A DNA stretch of 64,000 nucleotides from Serratia sp. FDAARGOS_506 (GTDB taxonomy: Bacteria > Pseudomonadota > Gammaproteobacteria > Enterobacterales > Enterobacteriaceae). Below are positions 47,085 to 57,065 of the stretch, piece after piece. Under the pieces are notes generated by a model. The model saw nothing but the letters and a program-made list of their open reading frames with translations, had not been told where the DNA came from and ran no database searches. Each line of letters opens with the position of its first letter. Position 1 is the stretch's first letter. The stretch spans positions 3,410,001 to 3,474,000 of the forward strand of contig NZ_CP033831.1 of the NCBI RefSeq assembly GCF_003812745.1, in the 5' to 3' direction. Both the position numbers and the translations under genes were made by a program.

Positions 47085-47439
47085 TTATCGTATTACTCTA
47101 TCCCGTGGGCTAATGCAGATAGAACCGCAACTGGAAAAGACTGCCGGAGCTTGCGGGATGCCCGCTGTTCAAATGAAGCTCAAACCAGTTGCGCCAATGG
47201 AAATTTTTCGAGCGCGCATGATAGACGCTGAATGCCGGAATTGAAAGCCGATCCGGCCCAGATGCCGCGTTTTTCATCATGATAGCGACAAATGACCCTA
47301 TGATGACAGTGTTATTCCCCTCAGAAATCATCACAAAGATTAATGATATTGGTGAATTCTGGTTAAAAATGACCTGACGCAATATTTGATCCTGATCGGT
47401 TCCGCATAATGAAACGCGATATTCTGAGGGGCCGCTACC
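47085..47439. promoter_or_regulatory. potA-pepT divergent promoter region
   Basis: A 355-bp gap that must contain both promoters. An FNR-like half (TTGAT-N4-ATCGG, 47386-47399) and a CATAAT box (47405-47410) lie before pepT but are poorly spaced for a class II FNR promoter. No gene is convincing. Confidence 0.4.
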
Positions 47440-48669
47440 ATGGACAAATTACTTGACCGCTTTTTCAACTACGTCTCTTTCGACACCCAGTCCAAAGCGA
47501 ACGTAAAGCATGTGCCGAGCACCGACGGGCAGTTGAAGCTGGCGCGTGCGTTGCAGCAGGAAATGATCGCGCTCGGCTTCGAGCGGGTGTCGCTCAGCGA
47601 ACACGGCTGCGTGATGGGTACCTGGCCGGGCAACGTCGCCTGGCCGGTACCGGCGGTCGGTTTTATCGCCCATCTGGATACCTCGCCGGATTTCAGCGGC
47701 AAACACGTCAATCCGCAGATCGTCGAGAACTATCGCGGCGGCGACATCGCGCTCGGCATCGGCGATGAAGTGCTGTCGCCGGTGATGTTCCCGATCCTGC
47801 ACCAGATGCTGGGGCAGACCCTGATCACCACCGACGGCAAAACGCTGCTGGGCGCCGACGACAAGGCCGGCATCGCTGAAATCCTCACCGCCATGGTGCG
47901 CCTGCGTGCGCGCAAAATCCCACATGGCGACATCCGCGTGGCCTTCACCCCGGACGAGGAGGTGGGCAAGGGGGCGCAGCTGTTCGACGTGGCGGCCTTT
48001 AATGCCGAATGGGCCTACACCGTGGACGGCGGCGGCGTCGGCGAGCTGGAGTGCGAGAACTTCAACGCCGCCTCGGTGACGATCAAAATCCTCGGCAACA
48101 GCGTGCACCCCGGCAGCGCCAAGGGCGTAATGGTCAACGCGCTGTCGCTGGCCACCCGCATTCATCAGGCGCTGCCGGCGGACGAAACGCCGGAGACCAC
48201 CGAAGGCTACCAGGGCTTTTATCACCTCAGCAGCATCAAGGGCGGCGTGGAGCGTGCCGAAATGCACTATATCCTGCGCGACTTCGAGCGCGAGGGGTTT
48301 GAAGCGCGCAAACGCAAGATGGTGGACATTGCCCGCGAGGTCGGCAAAGGCTTGCCGCGCGATTGCTATATCGAAGTGAGCATCGAAGACAGCTATTACA
48401 ACATGCGCGAACAGGTGGCGGAGCACCCGCACGTGATCGCGCTGGCGCAGCAGGCGATGCGCGACTGCGACATCGAACCGGTGATGAAGCCGATCCGCGG
48501 CGGTACCGACGGCGCGCAGCTGTCGTTCCGTGGCCTGCCGTGTCCGAACCTGTTCACCGGTGGCTACAACTACCACGGAAAGCACGAATTCGTGACGCTG
48601 GAAGGCATGGAGCAAGCGGTGGCGGTGATCATGCGCATCGCGGCGCTGGCCGCCGAGCGAGCGCGGTAA
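47440..48669 (+). CDS. pepT: Peptidase T (aminotripeptidase)
   Basis: A 409-residue zinc aminotripeptidase of the M20 family (E. coli 408). Metal ligands are in [24 protein letters not shown] (bridging Asp) and [15 protein letters not shown], with a late His in [11 protein letters not shown]. It removes N-terminal residues from tripeptides in the cytoplasm. A GAGGGG site precedes the ATG. Divergent from potA as in E. coli. Confidence 0.97.
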   Translation: MDKLLDRFFNYVSFDTQSKANVKHVPSTDGQLKLARALQQEMIALGFERVSLSEHGCVMGTWPGNVAWPVPAVGFIAHLDTSPDFSGKHVNPQIVENYRGGDIALGIGDEVLSPVMFPILHQMLGQTLITTDGKTLLGADDKAGIAEILTAMVRLRARKIPHGDIRVAFTPDEEVGKGAQLFDVAAFNAEWAYTVDGGGVGELECENFNAASVTIKILGNSVHPGSAKGVMVNALSLATRIHQALPADETPETTEGYQGFYHLSSIKGGVERAEMHYILRDFEREGFEARKRKMVDIAREVGKGLPRDCYIEVSIEDSYYNMREQVAEHPHVIALAQQAMRDCDIEPVMKPIRGGTDGAQLSFRGLPCPNLFTGGYNYHGKHEFVTLEGMEQAVAVIMRIAALAAERAR

Positions 48670-48756
48670 ACAAGACGCTTGCGATCGGCATAATCGCTTG
48701 CCGTAACAAGGCGTTGCTCATAGTGTGGAAGCCTATTCCCCACGCATAAGGACCGC

Positions 48757-49848
48757 ATGATGAGCACCGAATACCGTATCGCCAGCTCGCATTTGGCGCA
48801 GTTCGTTCAGGCGATTTGGCGCCAGGCCGGCAGCACGGCGCGTGAAGCCGAGTTGGTGGCCGATCATCTGGTGCAGGCCAATCTGGCCGGGCACGACTCG
48901 CACGGCGTCGGCATGATCCCCAGCTACATGGCGTCGTTGGCGCAGGGGCAATTACAGCTCAATCAACATGCCGAAGTGGTGCGCGACGCCGGCGCGGTGC
49001 TGACGCTCGACGGTGCGCGCGGCTTCGGTCAGGTGGTGGCCAGCGAAGCGATGGCGCTGGGCATTGAGCGCGCCGGCAAGCTGGGCCTGGCTGCGGTGGC
49101 GCTGCACAACGGACACCATATCGGCCGCATCGGCCATTGGGCGGAGCAGTGTGCCCGCGCCGGTTTTATTTCGATTCACTTCGTCAACGTAGTGGGCGAT
49201 CCGATGGTGGCGCCGTTCGGCGGCAGCGATCGCCGCTTCGGCACCAACCCGTTCTGCGCCATTTTCCCGCGGCCGGGCCGCACGCCGCTGCTGTTGGATT
49301 TTGCCACCAGCGGCATCGCCTTCGGCAAGACCCGGGTGGCCTATAACAAAGGGCTGTCGGTGGCGCCGGGCTATCTGATCGACGAACACGGGCAGCCGAC
49401 CATCGAACCGAAGGTGATGCATGAAGCGCCGTTCGGTTCGCTGCTGCCGTTCGGCTTGCACAAAGGCTATGCGCTGGCGGCGATGTGCGAGATCCTCGGC
49501 GGCGCGCTCTCCGGCGGCCGCACCACCCACGACGCCACGCTGAAAGCCGACAGCGATGCAATCTTCAACTGCATGACGACCCTGATCCTCGATCCTCAAG
49601 CCTTCGACGCCCCGCAAATGCAGGCCGAGGCCGAAGCCTTTATCGGCTGGGTGAAAGCGTCGCCGCCGAGCGGCGAACAGCCGATCGCCGTCCCGGGAGA
49701 GTGGGAAGAGGCCAACCGCGCGGCGCGGCGGGAGCGGGGCATCCCGATCGATGCCACTACCTGGCAGCAGATTGGCGCGGCGGCGGAGCTGGCGGGCATG
49801 GCGGCGGGGGAACTGGCGGATTACCGCGCGCAGGCGCGCCAGGCATAA
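48757..49848 (+). CDS. ybiC: Malate/L-lactate dehydrogenase-family oxidoreductase (HcxB/YbiC)
   Basis: A 363-residue NAD(P)-dependent 2-hydroxyacid dehydrogenase of the LDH2/MDG2 family, close to E. coli YbiC (HcxB). Typical are ANLAGHDSHGVGMIPSY (catalytic His in DSHG), HNGHHIGRIGHWAEQCA, GTNPFCAIFP and HKGYALAAMCEILGGALSGG. There are two adjacent ATGs; the second (48760) is better spaced from AAGGA. It lies 87 bp after pepT, possibly read from the same promoter. In E. coli ybiC is elsewhere on the chromosome. Confidence 0.88.
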   Translation: MMSTEYRIASSHLAQFVQAIWRQAGSTAREAELVADHLVQANLAGHDSHGVGMIPSYMASLAQGQLQLNQHAEVVRDAGAVLTLDGARGFGQVVASEAMALGIERAGKLGLAAVALHNGHHIGRIGHWAEQCARAGFISIHFVNVVGDPMVAPFGGSDRRFGTNPFCAIFPRPGRTPLLLDFATSGIAFGKTRVAYNKGLSVAPGYLIDEHGQPTIEPKVMHEAPFGSLLPFGLHKGYALAAMCEILGGALSGGRTTHDATLKADSDAIFNCMTTLILDPQAFDAPQMQAEAEAFIGWVKASPPSGEQPIAVPGEWEEANRAARRERGIPIDATTWQQIGAAAELAGMAAGELADYRAQARQA

Positions 49849-49873
49849 AAAAAGCCACCCGACAGGGTGGCTT
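49847..49873. terminator. Terminator between ybiC-type gene and roxA
   Basis: The stem GCCACCC / GGGTGGC has a GACA loop. On the minus strand seven or more T follow, making it a strong terminator for roxA; on the plus strand only a short T-rich tail follows. Confidence 0.82.
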
Positions 49874-49889
49874 GTTCGTGTGACGGCAA

Positions 49890-51011
49890 TCAGTCGTTAA
49901 AGTACCAATACCCGCTGTTGACCAGCGCGGTCAGCAGCGCCAGGAACGACGGATCGTCCACCGCCTCGCCGAGCAGGGCGGCGTCGACGCTGAAGTTTTG
50001 GCATAGGGCGTCTGCGGCCTGCAGCTGGTCGGTGTCGATCAGCTCGCCGTTGACGAAGCAGCGATCGCCGACGCGCAGCACGCGCAACCCGCCCAGGCGT
50101 TGCAGTGCTTCACCCTGTTGCAGCAGCTCGTAGATTTCCCCGGCCTGATAAGGCGGCTCCGGCGGTGCCAGATCCAGCTCGTGGCGCGACTGGGAGATGA
50201 ACTCGCCGAACCAGTGCTGGAAGTGTTCCGGCTGTTGCACCAGATCCAGCATCATCTGCCGCAAGGCGTCCACTTCCTGCGGCAGGATCTCCGCCGGGTG
50301 TTCGCGCAGTTTAACGTCCGGGTCGCCGTAGCGCTTGCTGCCCAGTTCGCGCGCCAGCACGTAGTCGGCGAAGCCACTCACCAGCTCGCGGCCGTTCGGC
50401 GCGCGGAAGCCCACCGAGTAGTTGAGCGCGTTTTCCAGCGCGTAGCCTTCGTGCGGGAAGCCCGGCGGAATGTAGAGAATGTCGCCCGGCTCCATCTCTT
50501 CGTCGATGATGGCGTCGAACGGCTCTACCTGCAGCAGATCCGGATGCGGGCAGTGTTGTTTCAGCGGCGTTTTTTCCCCGACGCGCCAGCGGCGGCGGCC
50601 GGTGCCCTGAATGATGAACACGTCGTACTGATCGAGATGCGGGCCGACGCCGCCGCCCGGGACCGAGAAGGAGATCATCAGGTCATCCATCCGCCAGTCC
50701 GGTAGCTGGCGGAACGGGCGCATCAGCGCTGCGGAAGGCTCATGCCAGTGGTCCACCGCCTGCACCAGCAGCGACCAGTTGTTTTCGCTCAGGTGGTCGA
50801 AGCTTTCGAAGGGGCCGTGCGCGACCTGCCAACGGCCGTCCTGATGGCTGACCAGGCGGCTGTCCACTTCGTTTTCCATCGCCAGCCCGGCCAGCTCATC
50901 CGGGGAGATCGGATCGATAAAGTTTTTGAAGCCGCGCTTCAGAATCACCGGACGCTTTTGCCAATAACGTTGCAAAAAATCGTTCCAGTCCAGGTCTAAT
51001 TGATAATCCAT
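49890..51011 (-). CDS. roxA: 50S ribosomal protein L16 arginine 3-hydroxylase
   Basis: A 373-residue JmjC-domain oxygenase (YcfD/RoxA) that uses iron and 2-oxoglutarate to hydroxylate an Arg of ribosomal protein L16. The iron ligands are in GPHLDQYDVF (HxD) and PPGFPHEGYA (His). A C-terminal winged-helix and dimerisation region follow. It lies downstream of phoPQ in the same direction, as in E. coli. Confidence 0.95.
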   Translation of the reverse strand: MDYQLDLDWNDFLQRYWQKRPVILKRGFKNFIDPISPDELAGLAMENEVDSRLVSHQDGRWQVAHGPFESFDHLSENNWSLLVQAVDHWHEPSAALMRPFRQLPDWRMDDLMISFSVPGGGVGPHLDQYDVFIIQGTGRRRWRVGEKTPLKQHCPHPDLLQVEPFDAIIDEEMEPGDILYIPPGFPHEGYALENALNYSVGFRAPNGRELVSGFADYVLARELGSKRYGDPDVKLREHPAEILPQEVDALRQMMLDLVQQPEHFQHWFGEFISQSRHELDLAPPEPPYQAGEIYELLQQGEALQRLGGLRVLRVGDRCFVNGELIDTDQLQAADALCQNFSVDAALLGEAVDDPSFLALLTALVNSGYWYFND

Positions 51012-51095
51012 GTTCTATTCCAGGATAGAGGAGTGAGCCTGAGTGCGATTATAACGGAAGTTTGGCCCCGTGGATCGGGGCCACAGAGGCATAAT

Positions 51096-52562
51096 TTACT
51101 CGTTGTGGTGGGTGTCGTGCTGGCGGGCGAAGGTGACCTGCATGCGCGCGCCGCCGAGCGGGCTGTCGCTGATGACGATTTCGCCGTCGTACTGCTCGAT
51201 GATCTCCGCCGCCACCGACAGACCCAGACCCTGGCCGGGGCGCAGGGTGTCCACCCGCTGGCCGCGCTGAAAGATCAGCTGGCGCTTGCTTTCCGGGATC
51301 CCCGGGCCGTCGTCGTCGATGACGATGGTGAGGTTTTTCTCGGAGTGCAGCGAGGTGATCTCAACGAACTCCAAACAGTATTTGCAGGCGTTTTCCAACA
51401 CGTTGCCCATCACTTCCATAAAGTCGTTCTTCTCGCCCATAAAGGTCACCTCTGGCGAGATGTCCAGCGTGATCACTACCCCTTTGCGCTGATAAACCTT
51501 GTTCAGCGCCACCACCAGGCTGTCGAGCAGCGCCGGCACCGAGTGGATCTCGCGCGTCAGCACCGTCTGGCCGGAGTTGATGCTGGCCCGGTGCAGGTAG
51601 TAACCGATCTGCTGTGAGATGCGCCCGATCTGATCCAGCATGATTGGCTCGGCTTCTTCGATCGTGGTCTGCTTGCCGCTGCGCAGCGAACGCAAGGTAC
51701 TTTGCAGCACCGCCAGCGGCGTTTTCAGGCTATGGGTCAGATCCGACAGGGTGGTGCGATACTTGGTGTAGCGCTGGCGTTCATTACGCACCAGAATGTT
51801 CAGATTGCGCACCAGCCCGCGCAGCTCGCTGGGCGGGTTCTCGTCGAGCTGATCGCGTTCGCCGTTCTCCAGCTCGCCCACCTGATTGACCAGCGCCTTG
51901 ATCGGCCGCAGGCTCCAGTAGGCCGCCAGCCACAGCAGCGGTACCACCAGCAGCAGGTTGGCCAACAGCACGTAGCTGAACCACTCCCACACCACGTCGG
52001 ATCGCTGCAATTCCTGCGGAATGCTGTCGACCACCACGATGGTCAGAGCAGGCAGCCGAGGCGTGGCGGCATAGGTGTTGACCGCCACCGAGTGGGTCAA
52101 CGCGTTCTGATCGGTATCGTCGTAATTTTTCAGCTGGTTCTGCGCCTTGGGGTTGTCCCCCAGCACTTCGCTACTGACGCGGGTGTCGGTGTCGATTTCG
52201 TAGAAGCCGGACTCCTCCAGCCACTCCTTGTTGATCAGCTTCTCCAGCTCCGGCACTTTGCGCTGGCTCCACAGCAGGTTGCCTTTATCGTCGTAGATAA
52301 ATACCAGCGTCGGGAAGTTGAGATCGATATCGGGGGGAATGGCAATGGTGAGCTTGTTGTCTTTCCACTGCGCCAGGCTGAAGAACAGGTTGCTCTCGCC
52401 GCGCAGCAGGCGGAAGGCGGTCTTGTCGAAGCTGACGATGTAACCGACGACCGCCACCAAACCGTAAGAGAGCGACAGCGCCAGGATCACCCCGGCGGTC
52501 GCCATCAGGAAGCGGGCGCGCAGCGAAAACGGTTTTTTATTCTTGTTGAACATCATGTTCAC
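51096..52562 (-). CDS. phoQ: Sensor histidine kinase PhoQ
   Basis: A 488-residue kinase (E. coli 486): two membrane segments (about 17-43 and 195-215), a periplasmic PAS-like sensor, HAMP, His277 in [11 protein letters not shown]-box [11 protein letters not shown] and G-boxes DDDGPGIP and GQGLGLSVA. The sensor's acidic cluster, EDDDDAE in E. coli, is here only YDDTDQN (147-153). The start is the GTG at 52562 overlapping the phoP stop; ATGs at 52556 and 52553 are alternatives. It senses Mg2+, acid and cationic peptides in relatives. Confidence 0.96.
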   Translation of the reverse strand: MNMMFNKNKKPFSLRARFLMATAGVILALSLSYGLVAVVGYIVSFDKTAFRLLRGESNLFFSLAQWKDNKLTIAIPPDIDLNFPTLVFIYDDKGNLLWSQRKVPELEKLINKEWLEESGFYEIDTDTRVSSEVLGDNPKAQNQLKNYDDTDQNALTHSVAVNTYAATPRLPALTIVVVDSIPQELQRSDVVWEWFSYVLLANLLLVVPLLWLAAYWSLRPIKALVNQVGELENGERDQLDENPPSELRGLVRNLNILVRNERQRYTKYRTTLSDLTHSLKTPLAVLQSTLRSLRSGKQTTIEEAEPIMLDQIGRISQQIGYYLHRASINSGQTVLTREIHSVPALLDSLVVALNKVYQRKGVVITLDISPEVTFMGEKNDFMEVMGNVLENACKYCLEFVEITSLHSEKNLTIVIDDDGPGIPESKRQLIFQRGQRVDTLRPGQGLGLSVAAEIIEQYDGEIVISDSPLGGARMQVTFARQHDTHHNE

Positions 52563-53230
52563 TTCGCGTCAAAACGATAGCCCTGGCCACGTACCGTGGT
52601 GATCACTTCATGCGGGTATTCCGCCTGCACTTTCTTACGCAAGCGGCCCATCAGCACGTCGATGGTGTGGCTTTCGCGCAGTTCGGCGTCTGGGTAGAGC
52701 TGCAGCATCAACGAATCCTTGCTCACCACTTTGCCTGCGTTGCGGATTAGGGTCTCGATGATGGTGTATTCAAAAGCGGTCAGCTTGATCTGCCGATCGT
52801 TAACGCTCAACTCGCGGCGCGACAGATCGATCTGGAACGGCGGCAGCACGATCACCTGGGAGGCCAGGCCGCTGTTGCGGCGCATCAGCGCCTGCATGCG
52901 GGCGATCACTTCTTCCAGGTGGAACGGCTTGGTGACATAGTCGTCGGCGCCGGCTTCCAGCACCGCCACTTTGTCCTGCCAGCTTTCACGGGCGGTCAGC
53001 ACCAGGATCGGCAGTTTGGTCTGGTGCGCGCGCCAGCGGCGGATCAGGCTCAGGCCGTCTTCACCCGGCAGGCCAAGATCGACGATGGCGATATCCGGCG
53101 CGTGTTCCTGCAGGAAGTAATCGGCTTCCTTGGCGTCTTCGGCCGCGTCGACCTGATGGCCCATCTCGCGCATCTGAACGGAAAGGTGGTGGCGCAGCAA
53201 ACCATTATCTTCAACAACCAGTACTCGCAT
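52559..53230 (-). CDS. phoP: Response regulator PhoP
   Basis: A 223-residue OmpR-type regulator: receiver with phospho-Asp51 in [11 protein letters not shown], and a winged-helix DNA-binding domain with [14 protein letters not shown] and [10 protein letters not shown]. The length is the same as E. coli PhoP. It controls magnesium, lipid A and stress genes. It overlaps phoQ. Two PhoP boxes stand upstream, so it should be autoregulated. Confidence 0.98.
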   Translation of the reverse strand: MRVLVVEDNGLLRHHLSVQMREMGHQVDAAEDAKEADYFLQEHAPDIAIVDLGLPGEDGLSLIRRWRAHQTKLPILVLTARESWQDKVAVLEAGADDYVTKPFHLEEVIARMQALMRRNSGLASQVIVLPPFQIDLSRRELSVNDRQIKLTAFEYTIIETLIRNAGKVVSKDSLMLQLYPDAELRESHTIDVLMGRLRKKVQAEYPHEVITTVRGQGYRFDAK

Positions 53231-53433
53231 GGCGAACTCCTGTGACTATGCGGGTGAATGTCCTGTCACCCACGCGATAAAAGGGAACACGCTCTGCGGC
53301 GTGTCAGGGGATAACGCGGCCACCTGAACCATTTTGGCAAAAAATGCTGAGGTTATGGTAGGTATAACCCGCTCGGCCCGCAAGGGAGCCGTAGCAATGT
53401 ATTAAAATAAGCGTTATCAATTTGTTCGCCGAC

Positions 53434-53500
53434 ATTATCGGCAAGCTCTGATAAACGTCGGATAAACAGCGGCGGGGCAACATTAAACGCAACTTAAACA
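53434..53500 (-). promoter_or_regulatory. Tandem PhoP boxes and PhoP-dependent promoter of phoPQ
   Basis: On the minus strand TGTTTA-N5-CGTTTA occurs twice, at 53484-53500 and 53452-53468, 32 bp apart. The nearer box is followed after 12 bp by the -10 GATAAT (53434-53439), the spacing usual for PhoP-activated promoters. Transcription would start near 53427 and leave a leader of nearly 200 nt before phoP. Confidence 0.85.
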
Positions 53501-53607
53501 CGTCGGGCATTGCCGGCAGGCGGGAGGGCGGATCGGATCGCTTGAAAAGCTTTAAAGGTACTAATAAGGTATTATTGATGTATCGGCACACTTTTCAGGA
53601 GCGACGG

Positions 53608-54627
53608 ATGAAGCAGTTAACCCAGGCAGAACGCATCGCGGGCGCACTTTACGGGCAGATGCTGGGCGACGCGCTCGGCATGCCTTCCGAGCTGTGGCCG
53701 CGCGAGCGGGTTAAGCGCCACTTCGGCTGGATAGACGGCTTTCTCGATGGGCCGAAGGAGAACACCGCCGCCTGCTACTTCACGGCCGGGCAATATACCG
53801 ACGACACCGCGATGGCGTTGGCGCTGGCCGATGCGCTGCTGGAAGCGGAAGGCGAGGTGGTGCCGGAGTTGATCGCCCGCAACGTGATCCGCTGGGTAGA
53901 CAGTTTTGACGCTTTCAACAAGAACATTCTCGGCCCCAGTTCCAAACTGGCGTTGAGCGAACAGAAAGCGGGGACGCCGATCGCCGAGTTGGAAAACAAC
54001 GGTATCACCAACGGTGCGGCGATGCGCATTTCACCTTTGGGCTGCGTGCTGCCGTCCGCGCCGCTGGAGGATTTCTGCCGGCAGGTGTGGCTGGCCTCCA
54101 GCCCGACGCACAAATCCGACATCGCCGTCGCCGGTGCAGTGGCAATTGCCTGGGCTGTCGCGCGGGCGGTGGAGGGGGCGGACTGGGCCTCGATTCGCCT
54201 GGCGTTGCCGGGGGTGGCGGAATATGCCCAGCGTCGGCAGGAAACGACGTTCAGCCCTTCGCTGGCGGCGCGCATCGAGCTGGCGTTTCAGGTGGTGGAT
54301 GAAGCCACCGACACCGAGCAGGCCTCCGAACGGGTGTACCAGCTGATCGGCGCCGGGGTGAGCACCATCGAGTCGGTGCCGGCGGCGCTGGCGATGGTGC
54401 AGCTGGCGCAAACCGACCCGACCCGTTGCGCGGTGCTGTGCGCCAACCTGGGCGGCGACACCGACACCATCGGCGCGATGGCCACCGCGATTTGCGGCGC
54501 GCTGCACGGCGCAGAAGCGATCGAACCCGGTCTGCTGGCGGAGTTAAAACGGGTAAATTCGCTGGATATCGAGGCTTATGTTCAGGCGTTCGCGCGTTTT
54601 CGCCGCCGCCGTCAGGGCGAGGCGTGA
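53608..54627 (+). CDS. ADP-ribosylglycohydrolase family protein (YegU-like)
   Basis: A 339-residue protein of the DraG/ADP-ribosyl-hydrolase fold. Metal-binding motifs are in GQYTDDTAMALALADALL (TDDT) and NLGGDTDTIGAMATAICGALHG (GGDTDTIG). It starts ERIAGALYGQMLGDALGMPSE, typical of the family. The start at 53608 has a CAGGAG site; longer starts are unsupported. E. coli encodes a similar pair, yegU with GntR gene yegW. The target, protein, nucleic acid or small molecule, is unknown. Confidence 0.85.
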   Translation: MKQLTQAERIAGALYGQMLGDALGMPSELWPRERVKRHFGWIDGFLDGPKENTAACYFTAGQYTDDTAMALALADALLEAEGEVVPELIARNVIRWVDSFDAFNKNILGPSSKLALSEQKAGTPIAELENNGITNGAAMRISPLGCVLPSAPLEDFCRQVWLASSPTHKSDIAVAGAVAIAWAVARAVEGADWASIRLALPGVAEYAQRRQETTFSPSLAARIELAFQVVDEATDTEQASERVYQLIGAGVSTIESVPAALAMVQLAQTDPTRCAVLCANLGGDTDTIGAMATAICGALHGAEAIEPGLLAELKRVNSLDIEAYVQAFARFRRRRQGEA

Positions 54628-54648
54628 GCCGCCGCGTGACGCAACGGG

Positions 54649-55413
54649 TCAGCTTTCGCTGGTAAATTCGTACATGTCGCTGCGGCAGAAGCTTTCGCTG
54701 TATTCGATCGGCTTTTTATGGTGGTCGAACAGCGTCTGGCGCACGATCAGCAGCGGCATCGGCTCCGAGAGCCGCAGCGCCTGACGGATATCGTCGTCGG
54801 CCATCGCCGCGCTGACCTGGCTGCGCAGCGATCCCATCTCCACCTTATTACGCCGGAAGTAGTCGTACAGCGAAATGCCGATCTCGTCGACGTTGGCAAT
54901 CGCCGTCGCCACCACGTAGGACACCGCCACCGACATTGGCCGCTGATCGATCAAGTGGATGCGTTTGAGTTTGTAGATCGGCGTACCGGCCGCCAGTTGG
55001 AGCTTTTCAGCCAGCTCAGCGCCGGCGGGCATCCGTTCACGGCTAATCCACTGCGTGTCCGGCCGGCGCCCTTGCTGTATCACCTCGCGCGAGAATCCTT
55101 TGACGTCTGCCAATGAATAGAACAGCTTCGGCTCGGGCCGTTGCGATTGGATAAAGGTGCCGTAACCGCGCGAACGGCCGATGATGCCGTCTTGCTCGAG
55201 GCAGGCCAGCGCTTTGCGCACCGTGATGCGCGAGATGCCGAGCCGTTCAGTGAACAGGCGCTCGCTGGGCAAAAAATCCCCCGAATTCAGCAACCCCTGT
55301 TCGATGGCCTGGCGCACCGAGGCGTTGAAGCGCAAATACAGTGGCATCGCGCCCGCGCTGGCCAGATCCTGCTGCAGTTTGTCCAGCAGACGCTGGTTGG
55401 TCTCCTTGCTCAT
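54649..55413 (-). CDS. GntR/HutC-family regulator with UTRA domain
   Basis: A 254-residue regulator. N-terminal winged helix: LPSERLFTERLGISRITVRKALACLEQDGIIGRSRGYGTFI (about 45-86). C-terminal UTRA ligand domain (about 105-245). Convergent with the ADP-ribosylglycohydrolase and most similar in arrangement to E. coli YegW, so it probably regulates that gene. The ligand is unknown. Confidence 0.85.
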   Translation of the reverse strand: MSKETNQRLLDKLQQDLASAGAMPLYLRFNASVRQAIEQGLLNSGDFLPSERLFTERLGISRITVRKALACLEQDGIIGRSRGYGTFIQSQRPEPKLFYSLADVKGFSREVIQQGRRPDTQWISRERMPAGAELAEKLQLAAGTPIYKLKRIHLIDQRPMSVAVSYVVATAIANVDEIGISLYDYFRRNKVEMGSLRSQVSAAMADDDIRQALRLSEPMPLLIVRQTLFDHHKKPIEYSESFCRSDMYEFTSES

Positions 55414-55550
55414 AGCCGACGGAAGTCCTGTAGCCGCAATGCGATGGCTTATTTAAGGGGATTTCGCCGGGCAGCGCAACTGCCGCCGCCGCCGGGGTGA
55501 AATGAGGTAGAGTAGTGCGTCGGCCCCAGAGCCAGGAGAAACAATTCCCC

Positions 55551-57065
55551 ATGAGCGACACCCCAAGACACGCGGACGACGCGGCGATCCTGTCCGCCTT
55601 CGCGCAGCAGCGCCGGCAAGGCCTGACCCGGCGTTCGGCGCTGCATCAGGCCCTGTTGCAACTGATTGCCGCCGGAGAACTGCCCTGGCGGACGAAGCTG
55701 CCGCCAAGCCGTGCGTTGGCGGCCCGGCTGGCGGTGGCGCGCGACACGGTGGAACAGACCTACGCGCGGCTGGAGGCGGAAGGGTTCATCAGCCGAACGG
55801 TGGGGCGCGGCAGCTTTGTGCGCTATCGCTGCGACACGCTGCTCGGCCGTGAACTGCTGGCGACGGCGACGGGGCAAGAAGCGCGGCTGGCGGAGCGCGA
55901 GCTGAGCGATCGTGGCCGGGCGCTGTTGGCGGTCAGCCATACGCCGCACACCAGCCGTCAGGCTTCGTTAACGCCTTCGCTGGCGGATCTGCGGGCGTTT
56001 CCCATCGACCAGTGGCTGCAGCGGGAGAAACAGGCGCTGCGGCAGCACGGCGAGCGGCTGTTGGGGTATGCCGATCCGCAAGGGTTGCCGGAGCTGCGTG
56101 CGGAAATCGCGCACTACTTGCAGCGGGAGCGGGGCGTCAAGGCGACGGCGGAGCAGGTGATCGTAGTGACCAGCTCTCAGCAGGCGCTGGCGCTGTGTAC
56201 CCAGGTGCTGTTCGATCCCGGCGATGCGGTATTCGTCGAAGAACCGGGTTACCAGGGGGCGAAGAAGCTGGTGCAGTCGGCGGGTCTGCAGGCGCGGCCG
56301 ATCGGCATCGACGAGCAGGGGCTGGACGTCGGGCAACTGATGCAGGCCTCGGGCGGCGGACGGGGCGTTTACATCACGCCGTCCCATCACTATCCGCTGG
56401 GGTATTCGCTGAGCCTCGATCGGCGGCTGGCGCTGTTGCAGTGGGCGCAGCGCAGGCGGGCCTGGATCATCGAAGACGATTACGACGCCGAGTTCAACTA
56501 CGATCGGCAAACCAAGGCGGCGCTGCAGGGGCTGGACGGCGACGGGCGTACGCTGTACATCGGCACCTTCAGCAAGACGCTGTTTCCGGGGCTGCGCATC
56601 GGTTTTATGATCGCGCCGTCGCAGTTGGTGCGGCCATTGGTCGCCGCCAGGCAGTTTCAGGATGGCTACACGTCGGCGCTGGCGCAGATGACGCTGTTCC
56701 ACTTCCTGCATGAGGGCGGCTATGCCGAGCATCTGCGCAATATGCGCACGCTGTACAAGGCGCGGCTGGACGTGCTGTACGACGCGGTGCATCGTCACCT
56801 GGCGGCCTGGACGCGTCCGGCGCTGCCGCAGGGCGGGCTGCAGCTGGTTTGCCCGTTGGCGGATGCGGCGACGGAACGGCGGCTGGTGGCGGCCGCCGCC
56901 GAACGGGGGATTCGGCTGTACGGCCTGGCGGACTTCTACACCGGCACGCCGCAGCGCGGGGCGTTGGTGTTCGGCTTCTCGGCCTATGCGCCGGATGAGA
57001 TCGTGCGTTTTATCGCTACGCTGGCGCAGGTGTTCAGTGCGCTGCCGGTGGCAAGCGACGGTTAA
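55551..57065 (+). CDS. MocR/PdxR-family regulator (GntR HTH fused to aminotransferase fold)
   Basis: A 504-residue protein: a GntR-type winged helix (LPPSRALAARLAVARDTVEQTYARLEAEGFI, about 45-78) fused to a fold type I aminotransferase domain (about 120-490). The PLP site is intact: TPSHHYPLG, IIEDDYDAEFNY and the Schiff-base Lys in GTFSKTLFPGLRIG. Such proteins bind PLP or a PLP-amino acid adduct and act as regulators rather than enzymes. The start at 55551 is chosen on an AGGAG site 12 nt upstream. It stands before two GNAT genes in the same direction. Confidence 0.9.
   Translation: MSDTPRHADDAAILSAFAQQRRQGLTRRSALHQALLQLIAAGELPWRTKLPPSRALAARLAVARDTVEQTYARLEAEGFISRTVGRGSFVRYRCDTLLGRELLATATGQEARLAERELSDRGRALLAVSHTPHTSRQASLTPSLADLRAFPIDQWLQREKQALRQHGERLLGYADPQGLPELRAEIAHYLQRERGVKATAEQVIVVTSSQQALALCTQVLFDPGDAVFVEEPGYQGAKKLVQSAGLQARPIGIDEQGLDVGQLMQASGGGRGVYITPSHHYPLGYSLSLDRRLALLQWAQRRRAWIIEDDYDAEFNYDRQTKAALQGLDGDGRTLYIGTFSKTLFPGLRIGFMIAPSQLVRPLVAARQFQDGYTSALAQMTLFHFLHEGGYAEHLRNMRTLYKARLDVLYDAVHRHLAAWTRPALPQGGLQLVCPLADAATERRLVAAAAERGIRLYGLADFYTGTPQRGALVFGFSAYAPDEIVRFIATLAQVFSALPVASDG

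Noticed and set aside
47110-47382. 90-codon frame on the minus strand upstream of potA
   Set aside because: It fills the divergent promoter region and shows no recognisable domain or start signal.
47386-47410. FNR site with -10 before pepT
   Set aside because: TTGAT-N4-ATCGG is only a partial match on one side, and its centre is about 25 bp from the start implied by CATAAT rather than 41. Anaerobic control of pepT is known in relatives, but this site is not convincing.
53304-53591. 95-codon frame on the minus strand upstream of phoP
   Set aside because: It covers the PhoP boxes and promoter, has no family features and no ribosome site.
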